A DNA stretch of 64,000 nt. Origin: Alphaproteobacteria bacterium. Lineage in GTDB: Bacteria; Pseudomonadota; Alphaproteobacteria; Rhizobiales; Xanthobacteraceae. The stretch spans positions 4,647,162-4,711,161 of the forward strand of contig JBBCGH010000001.1 of assembly GCA_037200445.1 (NCBI GenBank), in the 5' to 3' direction. The translations under genes were made by a program, and so were the position numbers. Positions 17,849 through 27,395 of the stretch are shown piece by piece. Positions within the stretch are counted from its first letter, which is position 1. Each line of letters starts with the position of its first letter. Under the pieces are notes generated by a model. The model was not told where the DNA came from, ran no database searches, and saw only the letters and a program-made list of their open reading frames with translations.

Positions 17849-18835
17849 ATGGAACACAAGGAAACGCCATTGACCCCTCGCCTCTACATCGGCACGGCGG
17901 GACTGTCCGTCTGGTATTCGGGCGACCTCGGAGAGACGCTGCAGCGTTTCTGGGGCACGTCCGGGATGTATTCCGAGACGCGCGTCTGGGCGCTCGCCTC
18001 GCACCCCGAGCGGCCGGACGAAATTCTGGCCGGCACCGATTCCGGCATCTACCGGCTGGATATTCCGGGCGGCAAATGGACCCACCTGCCCTCCGAGATG
18101 GATTCGCTCTGCATCTGGTCGGTGGCGCGCTCGCCGCATGACCCCGATCTCATCCTTGCCGGCACGCGTCCGCCCGCGATCTTCCGCTCGACCGACGGCG
18201 CGAAGACCTGGGAGCGCGTGAAGGCGCAGTTGCCGGAAACCTGTCCGGCGGTGCTCAAGCCGCGCGTGACGCGCATCGTGTTCGACCCGGACGATCCCGA
18301 TCTGGTATTCGCGGGGCTGGAGATCGGCGGGGTGTGGCGCTCGACCGACGGCGGGCGTTCGTTCGAGAACGCGTCGGCTGGGCTTGTGTCGGACGACGTC
18401 CATGATGTTGCAGTCGTGCGCAACGGCTCGCGGCTCATTTACGCCACCACCAACAAGGGCCTGCACGTCAGCAACGACGACGGCCGCTCGTGGCTGCTAA
18501 AGCCGCTCGACTCGGCCTCGCAATACACGCGCGGGATCACACCGCGCGCCGATCGCAACGGCTTCATGCTGCTGTGCAATGGCGACGGCCCGCCCGGTTC
18601 ATGGGGCAAGCTGATGGTGAGCCGCGACCACGGCGCGCACTGGGAGGATGCCGGCCTGCCGGGCAAGCTGGAAAGCTCGGCCTGGTGTGTCGCCACCAAT
18701 CCCGCCGATACGAAGCTCATTTTCGCCGCGACCGCGCTTGGCCAGTATTTCCGCTCGCGGGATGGCGGCGAGAGCTGGGCTGCGCTGCCGCGCCGCCTCA
18801 CCGAGACGCGCGCGCTGGCTTGGATCCCAGCATGA
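17849..18835 (+). CDS. BNR/Asp-box repeat beta-propeller protein
   Basis: 328 residues of sialidase-type Asp-box repeats: FRSTDGAKTWERV, WRSTDGGRSFENA, HVSNDDGRSWLLK, MVSRDHGAHWEDA and FRSRDGGESWAAL, each ending a propeller blade. No signal peptide is visible, so it is probably cytoplasmic. Catalytic sialidase residues were not recognised; it resembles 'glycosyl hydrolase' or photosystem-assembly-like BNR proteins of unknown function. It is followed after 16 bp by a cupin and then an NMT1-type ABC importer, so a role in sensing or metabolising the imported compound is possible. Confidence 0.72.
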   Translation: MEHKETPLTPRLYIGTAGLSVWYSGDLGETLQRFWGTSGMYSETRVWALASHPERPDEILAGTDSGIYRLDIPGGKWTHLPSEMDSLCIWSVARSPHDPDLILAGTRPPAIFRSTDGAKTWERVKAQLPETCPAVLKPRVTRIVFDPDDPDLVFAGLEIGGVWRSTDGGRSFENASAGLVSDDVHDVAVVRNGSRLIYATTNKGLHVSNDDGRSWLLKPLDSASQYTRGITPRADRNGFMLLCNGDGPPGSWGKLMVSRDHGAHWEDAGLPGKLESSAWCVATNPADTKLIFAATALGQYFRSRDGGESWAALPRRLTETRALAWIPA

Positions 18836-18851
18836 CCTGCGAGGAGTGATG

Positions 18852-19313
18852 ATGGACGCGACCGACAAGCCGATGCGCTACCCGGGGCCGCTCGACCTCG
18901 GCCACGCGCACACCAAGCTCAATCATGTGGTGAAGTCGGAGGAAGCCTTCACGCGCGACGGACCGCGCGCCGACAACGAGTACCGCGATCTCGGTCTCGC
19001 GGCGGCCTCGGGCGGCAAGATCGGCGCCAAGCACATCCGCGCCATCCGGTCGTTCGCGCAGCCGACCGGCTGGCACTGGCACGACATGACCGGCCATTTC
19101 GTGATCATCCTCAAGGGCTGGATCACGTTCCGCTTCGCCGGCGTCGACGGCGACGTGACGGTGAAGGCGGGCTCCTGCCTGTCGCAGCCGGCGGGCGTCG
19201 CGCACAATGTGATTGCGCGCTCCGACGACCTGGAGCTGATCGAGATCAACATGCCGGCCGACTACGGCACCAAGGACCTCGGCGGCCCCTTGGACGCGGC
19301 GCAGCCCTCGTGA
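18852..19313 (+). CDS. Cupin-domain protein
   Basis: 153 residues. The start at 18852 (the second of two adjacent ATGs) is 5 bp from GAGGAG; 18849 is the alternative. A single cupin barrel is visible: WHWHDMTGHFVIILKGWITF gives the metal-ligand pattern HxH...(E/Q region), and QPAGVAHNVIARSDDLELIE gives the second motif with its His. It may be an isomerase, dioxygenase or small-molecule sensor. Its stop overlaps the following permease start (GTGA), tying it to the ABC importer. Confidence 0.75.
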   Translation: MDATDKPMRYPGPLDLGHAHTKLNHVVKSEEAFTRDGPRADNEYRDLGLAAASGGKIGAKHIRAIRSFAQPTGWHWHDMTGHFVIILKGWITFRFAGVDGDVTVKAGSCLSQPAGVAHNVIARSDDLELIEINMPADYGTKDLGGPLDAAQPS

Positions 19314-20134
19314 GCATCGCACTCGACCAGCCGGCTGTTACACGTGGCGCGAGTTTGGCCGCATGGCTCAAGCGCCGCGCCGCGCCGCTGATCGTGTTCG
19401 CGCTGCTGTTTCTCCTTTGGGAAAGCGCCGTCCACCTCACCGGCATCAAGGAATACCTGCTGCCGCCGCCCTCGAAAGTGTGGGCCGACTTCGTGAAGCG
19501 CTATCCGACCGTGATGGACGGCGCCTGGATTACCACGCAGGAGATCATCGCCGGCTACCTGCTCGCGGTCGTGGTCAGCATTCCGTTGGCGCTTGCGGTC
19601 GCCTATTCGCGCTTTGTCGAAAACGCGATCTATCCTGCGGTCGTGTTCCTGCAAATCATCCCCAAGATCGCGATCGCGCCGCTGTTCATCATCTGGTTCG
19701 GCTTCGGCTTTGCGCCCAAGCTGCTGATCGTGTTCCTGCTGTCGTTCTTCCCGATCGTGGTCGCCAGCATCGCGGGCTTCAAGTCCGCCGACCCCGATAT
19801 TCTGGACTTCGCGCGTACCACCGGCGCAGGCGCGTGGAAGATGTTCGCCAAGATCCGCCTGCCGCAGGCGCTGCCGGACATCTTCACCGGGCTGAAAGTG
19901 GGCGCGGCGCTGTCCGCGACCGCCGCGGTCGTCGCCGAGTTCGTCGCGTCGGACCGGGGGCTCGGGTACCTGCTGCTGCAGTACAACGGCAACCTGGAAA
20001 CACCGATGGTGTTCGCCGTGATCGTGCTGCTCAGCCTGATCGGCCTTGCGGTCTATTACGTCGTCGAGATCATCGAACGCATCACCATCCCGTGGCATGT
20101 GTCGCAGCAGCCCACGGACGTGACGCTGACATAG
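19310..20134 (+). CDS. ABC transporter permease (SsuC/ThiX-type)
   Basis: A 274-residue inner-membrane permease starting at GTG 19310, which overlaps the cupin stop. It has about six helices, with the EAA-type segment LDFARTTGAGAWKMFAKIRL and the membrane loop KIAIAPLFIIWFGFGFAPK. It belongs with the NMT1-type binding protein (20156) and ATPase (21158), a complete permease-homodimer importer of the pyrimidine-precursor/riboflavin/nitrate class. Confidence 0.87.
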   Translation: MSIALDQPAVTRGASLAAWLKRRAAPLIVFALLFLLWESAVHLTGIKEYLLPPPSKVWADFVKRYPTVMDGAWITTQEIIAGYLLAVVVSIPLALAVAYSRFVENAIYPAVVFLQIIPKIAIAPLFIIWFGFGFAPKLLIVFLLSFFPIVVASIAGFKSADPDILDFARTTGAGAWKMFAKIRLPQALPDIFTGLKVGAALSATAAVVAEFVASDRGLGYLLLQYNGNLETPMVFAVIVLLSLIGLAVYYVVEIIERITIPWHVSQQPTDVTLT

Positions 20135-20155
20135 AAAAGTGAGAGGGAGGGCAAA

Positions 20156-21136
20156 ATGAAATTCAGGACAATCATCGGCGCGCTGGCCGCACTCGCGGCC
20201 TCGGTCACCATGGCGGCCGCACAGGACGCCGTCAGTCTGCGGCTCAACTGGTATTTCGGCGGGCTGCACGTGCCATTCTATTACGGCAAGGAAAAAGGCT
20301 TCTACAAAGAGGAGGGCATCGACCTCACCATCAACGAGGGCCGCGGCTCGGCCAACACCGTGCAGGTGGTCGCCGCCGGCTCCGACACGTTCGGGCTTGC
20401 CGACTCCTCCAGCCTGATCGCAACCGCCGCGAAAGGCGCCGAGATCAAGTCGGTCATGACCGTGCTCAGCTCCACCGGCTACTCGGTGGTGTCGCTCGCC
20501 TCGGCCGGCATCAAGACGCCGAAGGACCTCGAGGGCAAGAAGTTCGCCGTGTCGCCAGGCGATCCGCTCGGCCAGCTGTTCCGCGCCATGGCCGCCACCA
20601 ACAAGCTCGACATGTCGAAGATCACGTTCGTACAAGTCGACCCCGCCGCGAAGGTCGTCTCGGTACTGGAGAAGCGCGTCGATGCGCTGCTCGGCGGCGC
20701 CGACGATCAGTTCTTCCTGATCAAGTACAAGGGCGAGGAGCCGGCCGCGCTGCGCTATGCCGACAACGGCGCCAACATCGTCGGCATGACGATCATGACG
20801 CAGGAGGCGACCATCAAGAACAAGGCCGACCTCGTGCGCCGCTTCGTGAAGGCAACCGTGCGCTCGTGGGACGAGACCAAGAAGAATCCGGAAGGAGCCG
20901 TCGACGCCACCATGAAGGTGAAGCCGGACCTGAACCGCGCCTCGCAACTCGACCAGCTCAAGGTCGACATCGAGTTGATGGACTCGGCGAACGCCAAGGG
21001 CCGCACCGGCTATGGCGCCGAGAAGGACTGGGAGCAGACGCTCGCGCTGCTCAAGCAGTATCGCGACGTCGCGACCGACAAGCCCTGGACCGCGTTCCAC
21101 ACCAACGAATTCCTGCCGAACGCGGCGTCCAACTGA
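20156..21136 (+). CDS. ABC transporter substrate-binding protein (NMT1/THI5-like)
   Basis: 326 residues with a Sec signal (MKFRTIIGALAALAASVTMA, cleavage near AAAQ) and an NMT1/THI5-type fold: VSLRLNWYFGGLHVPFYYG, KGFYKEEGIDLTINEGRGS and AVSPGDPLGQLFRAM. Relatives bind hydroxymethylpyrimidine precursors, riboflavin, or aromatic and N-heterocyclic acids. The RBS is GAGAGGGAGGG just upstream. It is flanked by its permease and ATPase. Confidence 0.85.
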   Translation: MKFRTIIGALAALAASVTMAAAQDAVSLRLNWYFGGLHVPFYYGKEKGFYKEEGIDLTINEGRGSANTVQVVAAGSDTFGLADSSSLIATAAKGAEIKSVMTVLSSTGYSVVSLASAGIKTPKDLEGKKFAVSPGDPLGQLFRAMAATNKLDMSKITFVQVDPAAKVVSVLEKRVDALLGGADDQFFLIKYKGEEPAALRYADNGANIVGMTIMTQEATIKNKADLVRRFVKATVRSWDETKKNPEGAVDATMKVKPDLNRASQLDQLKVDIELMDSANAKGRTGYGAEKDWEQTLALLKQYRDVATDKPWTAFHTNEFLPNAASN

Positions 21137-21157
21137 CCGTGCAGCCAGGCCCGGCGC

Positions 21158-21973
<816 letters not shown>

Positions 21974-22005
21974 CGCGTGCCGCTGGCGCGGATGGCTGTC
22001 GCTGT

Positions 22006-22136
22006 GCCCTCGCCCCGCGCAGCGGGGAGAGGGCTGCGCCGAAGGACCCGCATACTCGGGTGGGTGAGGGGCCCCTCACCCAATCTCGCCCGTTGGACTT
22101 CTGGAGATGCCCTCTTCCCGCTGCGCGGGGCGAGGA
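22006..22136. repeat. Palindromic repeat (family D), second copy
   Basis: GCCCTCGCCCCGCGCAGCGG at the left, CCCTCTTCCCGCTGCGCGGG at the right and GGTGAGGGGCCCCTCACCC in the centre; same family as 17614-17745. It lies between convergent genes and could serve as a bidirectional terminator or mRNA-end hairpin. Confidence 0.75.
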
Positions 22137-22166
22137 CGCAAATGCGGGCGCAGCGTTCGCGGATAG

Positions 22167-22856
22167 TTAAGCCCACCCCGGCGTCTTCATCCGGCAGTAC
22201 TGCAGCGAATAGAGCCCGCGCTCCATCGCGGCAATCGCACCGTGCCCTGTGAGATCGCCCGCCATCAGCTTGTCGCACGCCTCGTCGGCTGCCTCCGCCG
22301 TGCCCGCCTCGATCATGACCAGCCAGCTCGGAATGCCGTCGACCGGACGGCCTTTCTTCTCGGCGGTCTCGATACGGCTCCCCGCCTGATCGGCGATGGC
22401 GAGGTGCACGCCGGTGACCTGCACGATGTCGCTGAGCGGCGGCAGCGCCGTGTGCCGCAGATATTTCTCAAGCTCGTCCTCGCGCCCCTCCGCGGCGCCG
22501 AGGCGCAGCGTCAGGATCCAGCCGCCCTGCCCCACGCCGAGCGAAAGCTTCACCCGGCAGATCCCGCGCGAGGTGTCGCGGAAGTAGGTCGGCGGCACTT
22601 TCCGCGTCCAGGGCGTCGGGTTGTTCAGCCGGTTGAGATAGTCCTGGCCCACCAGCACTTCGGGCGAGTCGGCTTCGTAGAGCGTGAAGAACTCGGGATG
22701 CCCGTACTTTGCGATGTAGCGCCGTCCGCGCCTAAAGCCCGGAATGCCGACGCGCTCCGGCATGTGCTCGCGATTGTGCCACTCGTAGAACTCGGTGCGC
22801 CCCTCCTCGGCGATCCCGTTCCAGATCGCCACCACCGCCTGACCCGCCAGACTCAT
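22167..22856 (-). CDS. Dimeric alpha/beta-barrel (EthD/DUF-like) protein of the Atu-like locus
   Basis: A 229-residue protein from ATG 22856, overlapping the enoyl-CoA hydratase stop (ATGA). The motif FYEWHNREHMPERVGIPGF near residue 23 is typical of ferredoxin-like dimeric alpha/beta barrels in which a substrate is held by a 'W-H-x-x-E-H' helix. A second weaker half (ILTLRLGAAEGREDELEKYL) suggests two tandem barrels. The function is unknown; it is the last gene of the minus-strand arm of the left divergon and may act on, or detoxify, an intermediate. Confidence 0.6.
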   Translation of the reverse strand: MSLAGQAVVAIWNGIAEEGRTEFYEWHNREHMPERVGIPGFRRGRRYIAKYGHPEFFTLYEADSPEVLVGQDYLNRLNNPTPWTRKVPPTYFRDTSRGICRVKLSLGVGQGGWILTLRLGAAEGREDELEKYLRHTALPPLSDIVQVTGVHLAIADQAGSRIETAEKKGRPVDGIPSWLVMIEAGTAEAADEACDKLMAGDLTGHGAIAAMERGLYSLQYCRMKTPGWA

Positions 22857-23671
22857 TGCTCCATCCACTTCGGTTTGCGCTTCTGCAGGAAAGCGTTGAC
22901 GCCCTCATTCCCCTCGGCATGACGCAGGCATTCGGCGAAGGCATCCGCCGACCGCTCCAGCAGTTCCTCGCGCGGTATCTTGCGGCTCTCGAGGATAAGC
23001 CCCTTGGTCACCGCGTTGGCGTGCGGCGAACAGCGCGTGATCCCGGCGAGCACTTGCTCCAGCGCCGCGTCGAGCGCCGCCGTCCCCTCGCAGGCCATGT
23101 CGACCAGCCCGATGCGTTCCGCCTCGCGGCCGTCGAAACGATGTGCGGTGAGCGACAGACGCCGTGTGCGCGAGACGCCGATGCGTTGCGCCACGAACGG
23201 CGCGATCTGCGCCGGCGGGACACCCAGCGTCGTCTCGGAAATGGAAAACTTCGCATCCGCCGCGGCCAGCACGACGTCGCCGCCGCACATCAGCCCGAGC
23301 CCGCCGCCGTAGGCCGCGCCCTCGACCACCATCACGATGGTCTGCGGCAGTTCCTCGAAGTGCGACATGATGGCACCGAAGCGGCGATTGTGCAGCGCCG
23401 CGCCATCGCGCTCGCCCGCCGCAGGCAATGGCGTCGAGAACAGCTCCTTGAAGCCGTTGATGTCGCCGCCGGCGCAGAACGTGGCGTTCGCGCCGCGGAG
23501 AACGGCGGCGCGGATATCCTGATGCGCCGCGAGATAATCGACGACCGCCGTCAGGTCACGCACCATCGCGCGGTTGAGCGCGTTCTTGGTCTCCGGCCGG
23601 TCGAGCGTGACATGCAGGATGCCGCGCTCGAGCTTCAGCTTGAGCGTTTCGCAGCTGGGCAGATCGCTCAT
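22853..23671 (-). CDS. Enoyl-CoA hydratase/isomerase (AtuE/LiuC-like)
   Basis: A 272-residue crotonase-fold enzyme. The oxyanion-hole segments are visible: NATFCAGGDINGFKELF (about residue 62) and GAAYGGGLGLMCGGDVVLA (about 118), and the expected acid positions follow in the next helix. It would hydrate the enoyl-CoA formed after the dehydrogenase and carboxylase steps. In Atu/Liu pathways such an enzyme hydrates isohexenylglutaconyl-CoA or methylglutaconyl-CoA. Its start shares bases with the dehydrogenase stop (TGATG). Confidence 0.8.
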   Translation of the reverse strand: MSDLPSCETLKLKLERGILHVTLDRPETKNALNRAMVRDLTAVVDYLAAHQDIRAAVLRGANATFCAGGDINGFKELFSTPLPAAGERDGAALHNRRFGAIMSHFEELPQTIVMVVEGAAYGGGLGLMCGGDVVLAAADAKFSISETTLGVPPAQIAPFVAQRIGVSRTRRLSLTAHRFDGREAERIGLVDMACEGTAALDAALEQVLAGITRCSPHANAVTKGLILESRKIPREELLERSADAFAECLRHAEGNEGVNAFLQKRKPKWMEQ

Positions 23672-24834
23672 CAGTGGTTCTTCCTCTGCCCCGGCAGGAT
23701 GCCCATGCCCTTGCAGATGATGCCGAGCATGATCTCATCCGCGCCGCCGCCGATCGAGGTGAGGCGTGAGTCGCGATACATGCGCGAGATCTCGCTTTCG
23801 GTCATGTAGCCCATCCCGCCCCAGTACTGCAGGCAGGAGTCCGACACCTCGCGCACCAGCCGTCCCGCGGTCAGCTTCGCCATCGAGGCGAGGTTCGTCA
23901 CCTCGGCTCCGGAGAGATACTCCTCGACCGTGCGGTAGACGTGCGAGCGCAGCAGCTCGACCTTCGTTTCGAGCTCGGCAAGACGGAAGTGCACCACCTG
24001 ATTGTCGAGGATGCTCTTGCCGAAGGCCTGCCGCCCCGCGGTGTATTCAATGGTCATGCGGATCATCCGCTCCATCTTCATCAGGCCGGCGGCCGCGGCC
24101 CAGATGCGCTCCTCCTGAAACTGCTGCATCTGGTAGATGAAGCCCATGCCCTCCTCGCCGATGCGATAGCGCTGCGGCACCCGCACATTGTCGAAGAAGA
24201 TCTGCGCGGTGTCGGAGGCGCGCATCCCGAGCTTGTCGAGCTTGCGCGCGATCTCCACGCCCTTGGTTTTCATCGGCAGGCAGATCAGCGTCTTGTTGCG
24301 GTGGACCGGACCATCGCCCGTATTGGCGAGCAAGCACATCCAGTCGGCCTGTGTGCCGTTGGTGGTCCACATCTTGCCGCCATTGATGACGTAGTCGCCG
24401 CCGTCCTTCTTGGCGGTGGTCTTGATCGAGGCGACGTCGGAGCCGGCGCCCGTTTCCGAGACGCCAAGGCAGGCGACATAGTCACCGGAAATGCTGGGCT
24501 TGAGAAATTCCTCGCGCAATTCGTCCGAGCCATTCTTGGTCAGCGCGGGCGTCGCCATGTCGGTCTGCACGCCGATCGCCATCACGGCGGAGCCGGACCT
24601 CGCGGCGCCGAGCGCTTCGCAGAACGCGACTTCGTATGAATAGTCGAGCCCCTGCCCGCCGAACCTCTCCGGCTTGTGGATGCCGAGCAGGCCCTGGTCG
24701 CCCATCTTCTTGAACAACTCGTGAGCCGGGAAAATGCCCTCCTTTTCCCACTCCTCCGCGTGCGGATTGATCTCGGCCTCGACGAACTTGGTGACCGAGC
24801 GCATCAGCTCGCGGTGCTGTTCGGAGTAAAGCAT
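23671..24834 (-). CDS. Acyl-CoA dehydrogenase (AtuD/LiuA-like)
   Basis: 387 residues from ATG 24834, chosen because AAGGA lies about 10 bp upstream and homology begins at MLYSEQHRELMRSV; an in-frame ATG at 24879 would add 15 residues. Family motifs are CLGVSETGAGSDVASIKTTA, VINGGKMWTTNGTQADWM, DKLGMRASDTAQIFFDNV and the C-terminal QYWGGMGYMTESEISRMYRD. It would oxidise a branched or terpenoid acyl-CoA (citronellyl/isovaleryl type) to the 2-enoyl-CoA. A palindromic candidate operator lies at 24892. Confidence 0.83.
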   Translation of the reverse strand: MLYSEQHRELMRSVTKFVEAEINPHAEEWEKEGIFPAHELFKKMGDQGLLGIHKPERFGGQGLDYSYEVAFCEALGAARSGSAVMAIGVQTDMATPALTKNGSDELREEFLKPSISGDYVACLGVSETGAGSDVASIKTTAKKDGGDYVINGGKMWTTNGTQADWMCLLANTGDGPVHRNKTLICLPMKTKGVEIARKLDKLGMRASDTAQIFFDNVRVPQRYRIGEEGMGFIYQMQQFQEERIWAAAAGLMKMERMIRMTIEYTAGRQAFGKSILDNQVVHFRLAELETKVELLRSHVYRTVEEYLSGAEVTNLASMAKLTAGRLVREVSDSCLQYWGGMGYMTESEISRMYRDSRLTSIGGGADEIMLGIICKGMGILPGQRKNH

Positions 24835-24891
24835 GCGTTTCAGGTCCTTGGGCGTCTTGCTTGACGTAGCATATTGCATTGGACGACACTT

Positions 24892-24909
24892 ACAAAGCAT
24901 TTGCTTGGT
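24892..24909. promoter_or_regulatory. Candidate TetR operator in the left divergent promoter
   Basis: An 18-bp near-perfect palindrome, ACAAAGCA-TT-TGCTTGGT (7 of 8 arm positions pair), 14 bp upstream of the SDR start. On the opposite strand it reads CGTACCAAGCA-AA-TGCTTT and matches the site at 37753 in 17 of 19 positions. Binding by the TetR-family protein at 39505 is inferred. Confidence 0.65.
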
Positions 24910-24923
24910 ACGTCCAGAATCGC

Positions 24924-25781
24924 ATGAACTCCTATCGATCGGTCTTTCGCGACGGCCTGTTCGCGGGCCAGGCCGGAATTGTGACGGGTGCCGGCAGCGG
25001 CATCGGCCGTTGTACCGCGCATGAGTTGACGGCGCTCGGCGCAGAGGTCGCGTTGATCGGCCGCAAGGCGGAAAAGCTCGAGGCGGTGGCGCGCGAGATC
25101 GCCGAGGCCGGTGGTGCGGCGCGGTGCTACACCGCCGATATCCGCGAGGAGGAACGTGTGCGCGAGACCGTCGCCGCGGTGCTCGCCGATTTCGGGCGCA
25201 TCGATTTCCTGGTCAACAATGCGGGTGGGCAGTTTTCTTCTCCGCTGGAGAAGATTTCCGCCAAGGGTTGGGACGCGGTCGTGCGCACCAACCTCACCGG
25301 CGGCTTCCTGGTGGCGCGCGAAACCTGCACACAGTGGATGAAGCAACATGGCGGCGCGATCGTGAACATGATCGCCGACATGTGGAACGGCATGCCGAAC
25401 ATGGGCCACTCGGGCGCCGCGCGCGCCGGCATGCTGAACTTCACCGAGACCGCCGCGCTCGAATGGGCGCCGGTGCGCGTCAATGCGGTGGCGCCCGGCT
25501 GGATCGCATCGTCCGGCCTCGACCACTATCCGCCCGAGATGCGCGAGCACATCCGCGCGCTGCCCGGCAAGGTGCCGCTGAATCGGCTCGGCACCGAATC
25601 CGAAATCTCCGCCGCGATCGTATTCCTGCTCTCGCCGGCCGCCGCGTTCATTTCCGGCTCGTGCATCCGCATCGACGGCGGTGTGCCGAACGTGAAGCCG
25701 AACTACACCATGCCGCCGCGCGGCACGACGCCGGCGTTCGACGGGTTTCACCTGGCGGCGAAGCCGAAGGTGCTGGAGTAA
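24924..25781 (+). CDS. SDR-family oxidoreductase (PECR/DECR-like, AtuG-like)
   Basis: 285 residues with the SDR cofactor motif TGAGSGIG and the NNAG motif (LVNNAGGQFSSPLEKIS). The usual Tyr-x-x-x-Lys is absent; the position reads HSGAARAGMLNF, as in peroxisomal trans-2-enoyl-CoA reductases and some dienoyl-CoA reductases. It therefore probably reduces or oxidises a CoA-bound enoyl group rather than a simple alcohol. The C-terminal GSCIRIDGG motif is intact. ATG 24924 is chosen because homology starts there. It heads the plus-strand arm and is 3 bp from the carboxylase beta gene. Confidence 0.78.
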   Translation: MNSYRSVFRDGLFAGQAGIVTGAGSGIGRCTAHELTALGAEVALIGRKAEKLEAVAREIAEAGGAARCYTADIREEERVRETVAAVLADFGRIDFLVNNAGGQFSSPLEKISAKGWDAVVRTNLTGGFLVARETCTQWMKQHGGAIVNMIADMWNGMPNMGHSGAARAGMLNFTETAALEWAPVRVNAVAPGWIASSGLDHYPPEMREHIRALPGKVPLNRLGTESEISAAIVFLLSPAAAFISGSCIRIDGGVPNVKPNYTMPPRGTTPAFDGFHLAAKPKVLE

Positions 25782-25784
25782 CCG

Positions 25785-27395
25785 GTGCCCGCAATCGAAT
25801 CCAAAATCGATGTGAATGGCGAGGCCTTCGCGCGTAACCGCGCGCATGTGCTGTCGCTGATCGAGAAGCTCCGCGCCCTGGAAACCCGCGCAGCGACAAA
25901 GTCCGCGCAGGCAAAGCCGCTGTTCGACCGGCGCGGCCAACTGCTGCCGCGCGAGCGCGTGGCGCGGTTGCTTGACATCGGCGCGCCATGGCTGGAGCTT
26001 TCCTCCATCGCGGGCTACGGCCTCGATAATCCCGATCTCGAGAAATCCATACCCGGCGGCGGTATGGTCGCGGGCATCGGCTACGTGTCCGGCGTGCGCT
26101 GCCTGGTCGTGGCAAGCGACTCAGGGATCGATGCCGGCGCCATCCAGCACATGGGACGCGAGAAGCTCTTGCGCGCGCAGGAGCTCGCGCTCAAGAACAA
26201 GCTGCCCTTCGTCCATCTGGTCGAATCCGCCGGTGCGAACCTGCTGCGCTACCGCGTCGAAGGCTTCATCCACGGCGGCGCGATCTTCCACAATCTGGCG
26301 AAGCTCTCTGCCGCAGGCGTTCCGGTGATCACCGTGGTGCACGGCTCGTCGACTGCGGGCGGCGCTTACATGCCGGGCTTGTCCGACTACGTGATCATGG
26401 TGCGCGGGCGCGCCAAGGCGTTCCTCGCCGGCCCGCCGCTCCTGAAAGCCGCGACCGGCGAGATCGCCACCGACGAGGATCTCGGCGGCGCCGTGATGCA
26501 CACGCATGTGTCGGGGCTGGGCGAATATCTCGCCGAGGACGATGCGGACGGCGTGCGCTTCGCCCGCGAAGTCATCGCGCGCTTGAACTGGGGCAGCGCA
26601 CCTGCCGCACAGGGCAAGCCGCCGCGTTACGCCGCGGACGAACTGCTCGGCATCATGCCGCCGGAGCACCGCACGCCGGTCGACATGCGCGAGGTCATCG
26701 CGCGCTTTGTCGATGACAGCGACTTCCTCGATTTCAAGCCCCACTATGGGCCGGCGACCGTCACCGGCCACGCCGCCGTGCAGGGCCTTTCCGTCGGGAT
26801 CGTCACCAACAATGGCCCGCTCGATCCCGACGGGGCGACGAAAGCCACGCACTTCATCCAGGCCTGCTGCCAGGCCGGGCTGCCGATCCTCTATCTGCAG
26901 AACACCACCGGCTACATCGTCGGCAGGGCATCGGAAGAAGCCGGCATGATCAAGCACGGCTCGAAGATGATCCAGGCCGTGTCAAACGCAGACGTGCCGC
27001 AGATCACCTTGATGTGCGGCGCTTCGTTCGGCGCCGGCAATTACGGCATGTGCGGGCGTGCCTACAATCCGCGCTTCCTGTTCTCCTGGCCGAACGCACA
27101 GACCGCCGTGATGGGCGCCGAGCAGGCCGCGCTGACGATGGCGAACGTGATGGAGGCAGGCGCAAGGCGGAAGGGGCAGGAGCCGGACGCCCCGCAGATC
27201 GACGCGCTGAAGCAGAAGATCGTCGACAACTTCGAGAGCCAGTCGAGCGCCTTCGTCACTTCGGCGCGCATGCTCGACGACGGCATCATCGATCCGCGCG
27301 ATACGCGCAATGTCCTCGGATTCACGCTGTCGATCTGCCGTGAGGCAGACGCGCGCGCATTGCGGCCCGTCCAATTCGGCGTGGCGCGCCCATGA
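25785..27395 (+). CDS. Acyl-CoA carboxylase, carboxyltransferase (beta) subunit (AtuC/LiuB-like)
   Basis: 536 residues from GTG 25785. It has two crotonase-like carboxyltransferase halves: the N-terminal half with VVASDSGIDAGAIQHMGREK and GSSTAGGAYMPGLSDY, and the C-terminal half with GIVTNNGPLDPDGATKATHF and MCGASFGAGNYGMCGRAY. The length and sequence pattern match methylcrotonyl/geranyl-CoA carboxylase beta chains rather than the acetyl-CoA type. It transfers CO2 from biotin to an unsaturated acyl-CoA. It overlaps the alpha-subunit gene (ATGA). Confidence 0.87.
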   Translation: MPAIESKIDVNGEAFARNRAHVLSLIEKLRALETRAATKSAQAKPLFDRRGQLLPRERVARLLDIGAPWLELSSIAGYGLDNPDLEKSIPGGGMVAGIGYVSGVRCLVVASDSGIDAGAIQHMGREKLLRAQELALKNKLPFVHLVESAGANLLRYRVEGFIHGGAIFHNLAKLSAAGVPVITVVHGSSTAGGAYMPGLSDYVIMVRGRAKAFLAGPPLLKAATGEIATDEDLGGAVMHTHVSGLGEYLAEDDADGVRFAREVIARLNWGSAPAAQGKPPRYAADELLGIMPPEHRTPVDMREVIARFVDDSDFLDFKPHYGPATVTGHAAVQGLSVGIVTNNGPLDPDGATKATHFIQACCQAGLPILYLQNTTGYIVGRASEEAGMIKHGSKMIQAVSNADVPQITLMCGASFGAGNYGMCGRAYNPRFLFSWPNAQTAVMGAEQAALTMANVMEAGARRKGQEPDAPQIDALKQKIVDNFESQSSAFVTSARMLDDGIIDPRDTRNVLGFTLSICREADARALRPVQFGVARP

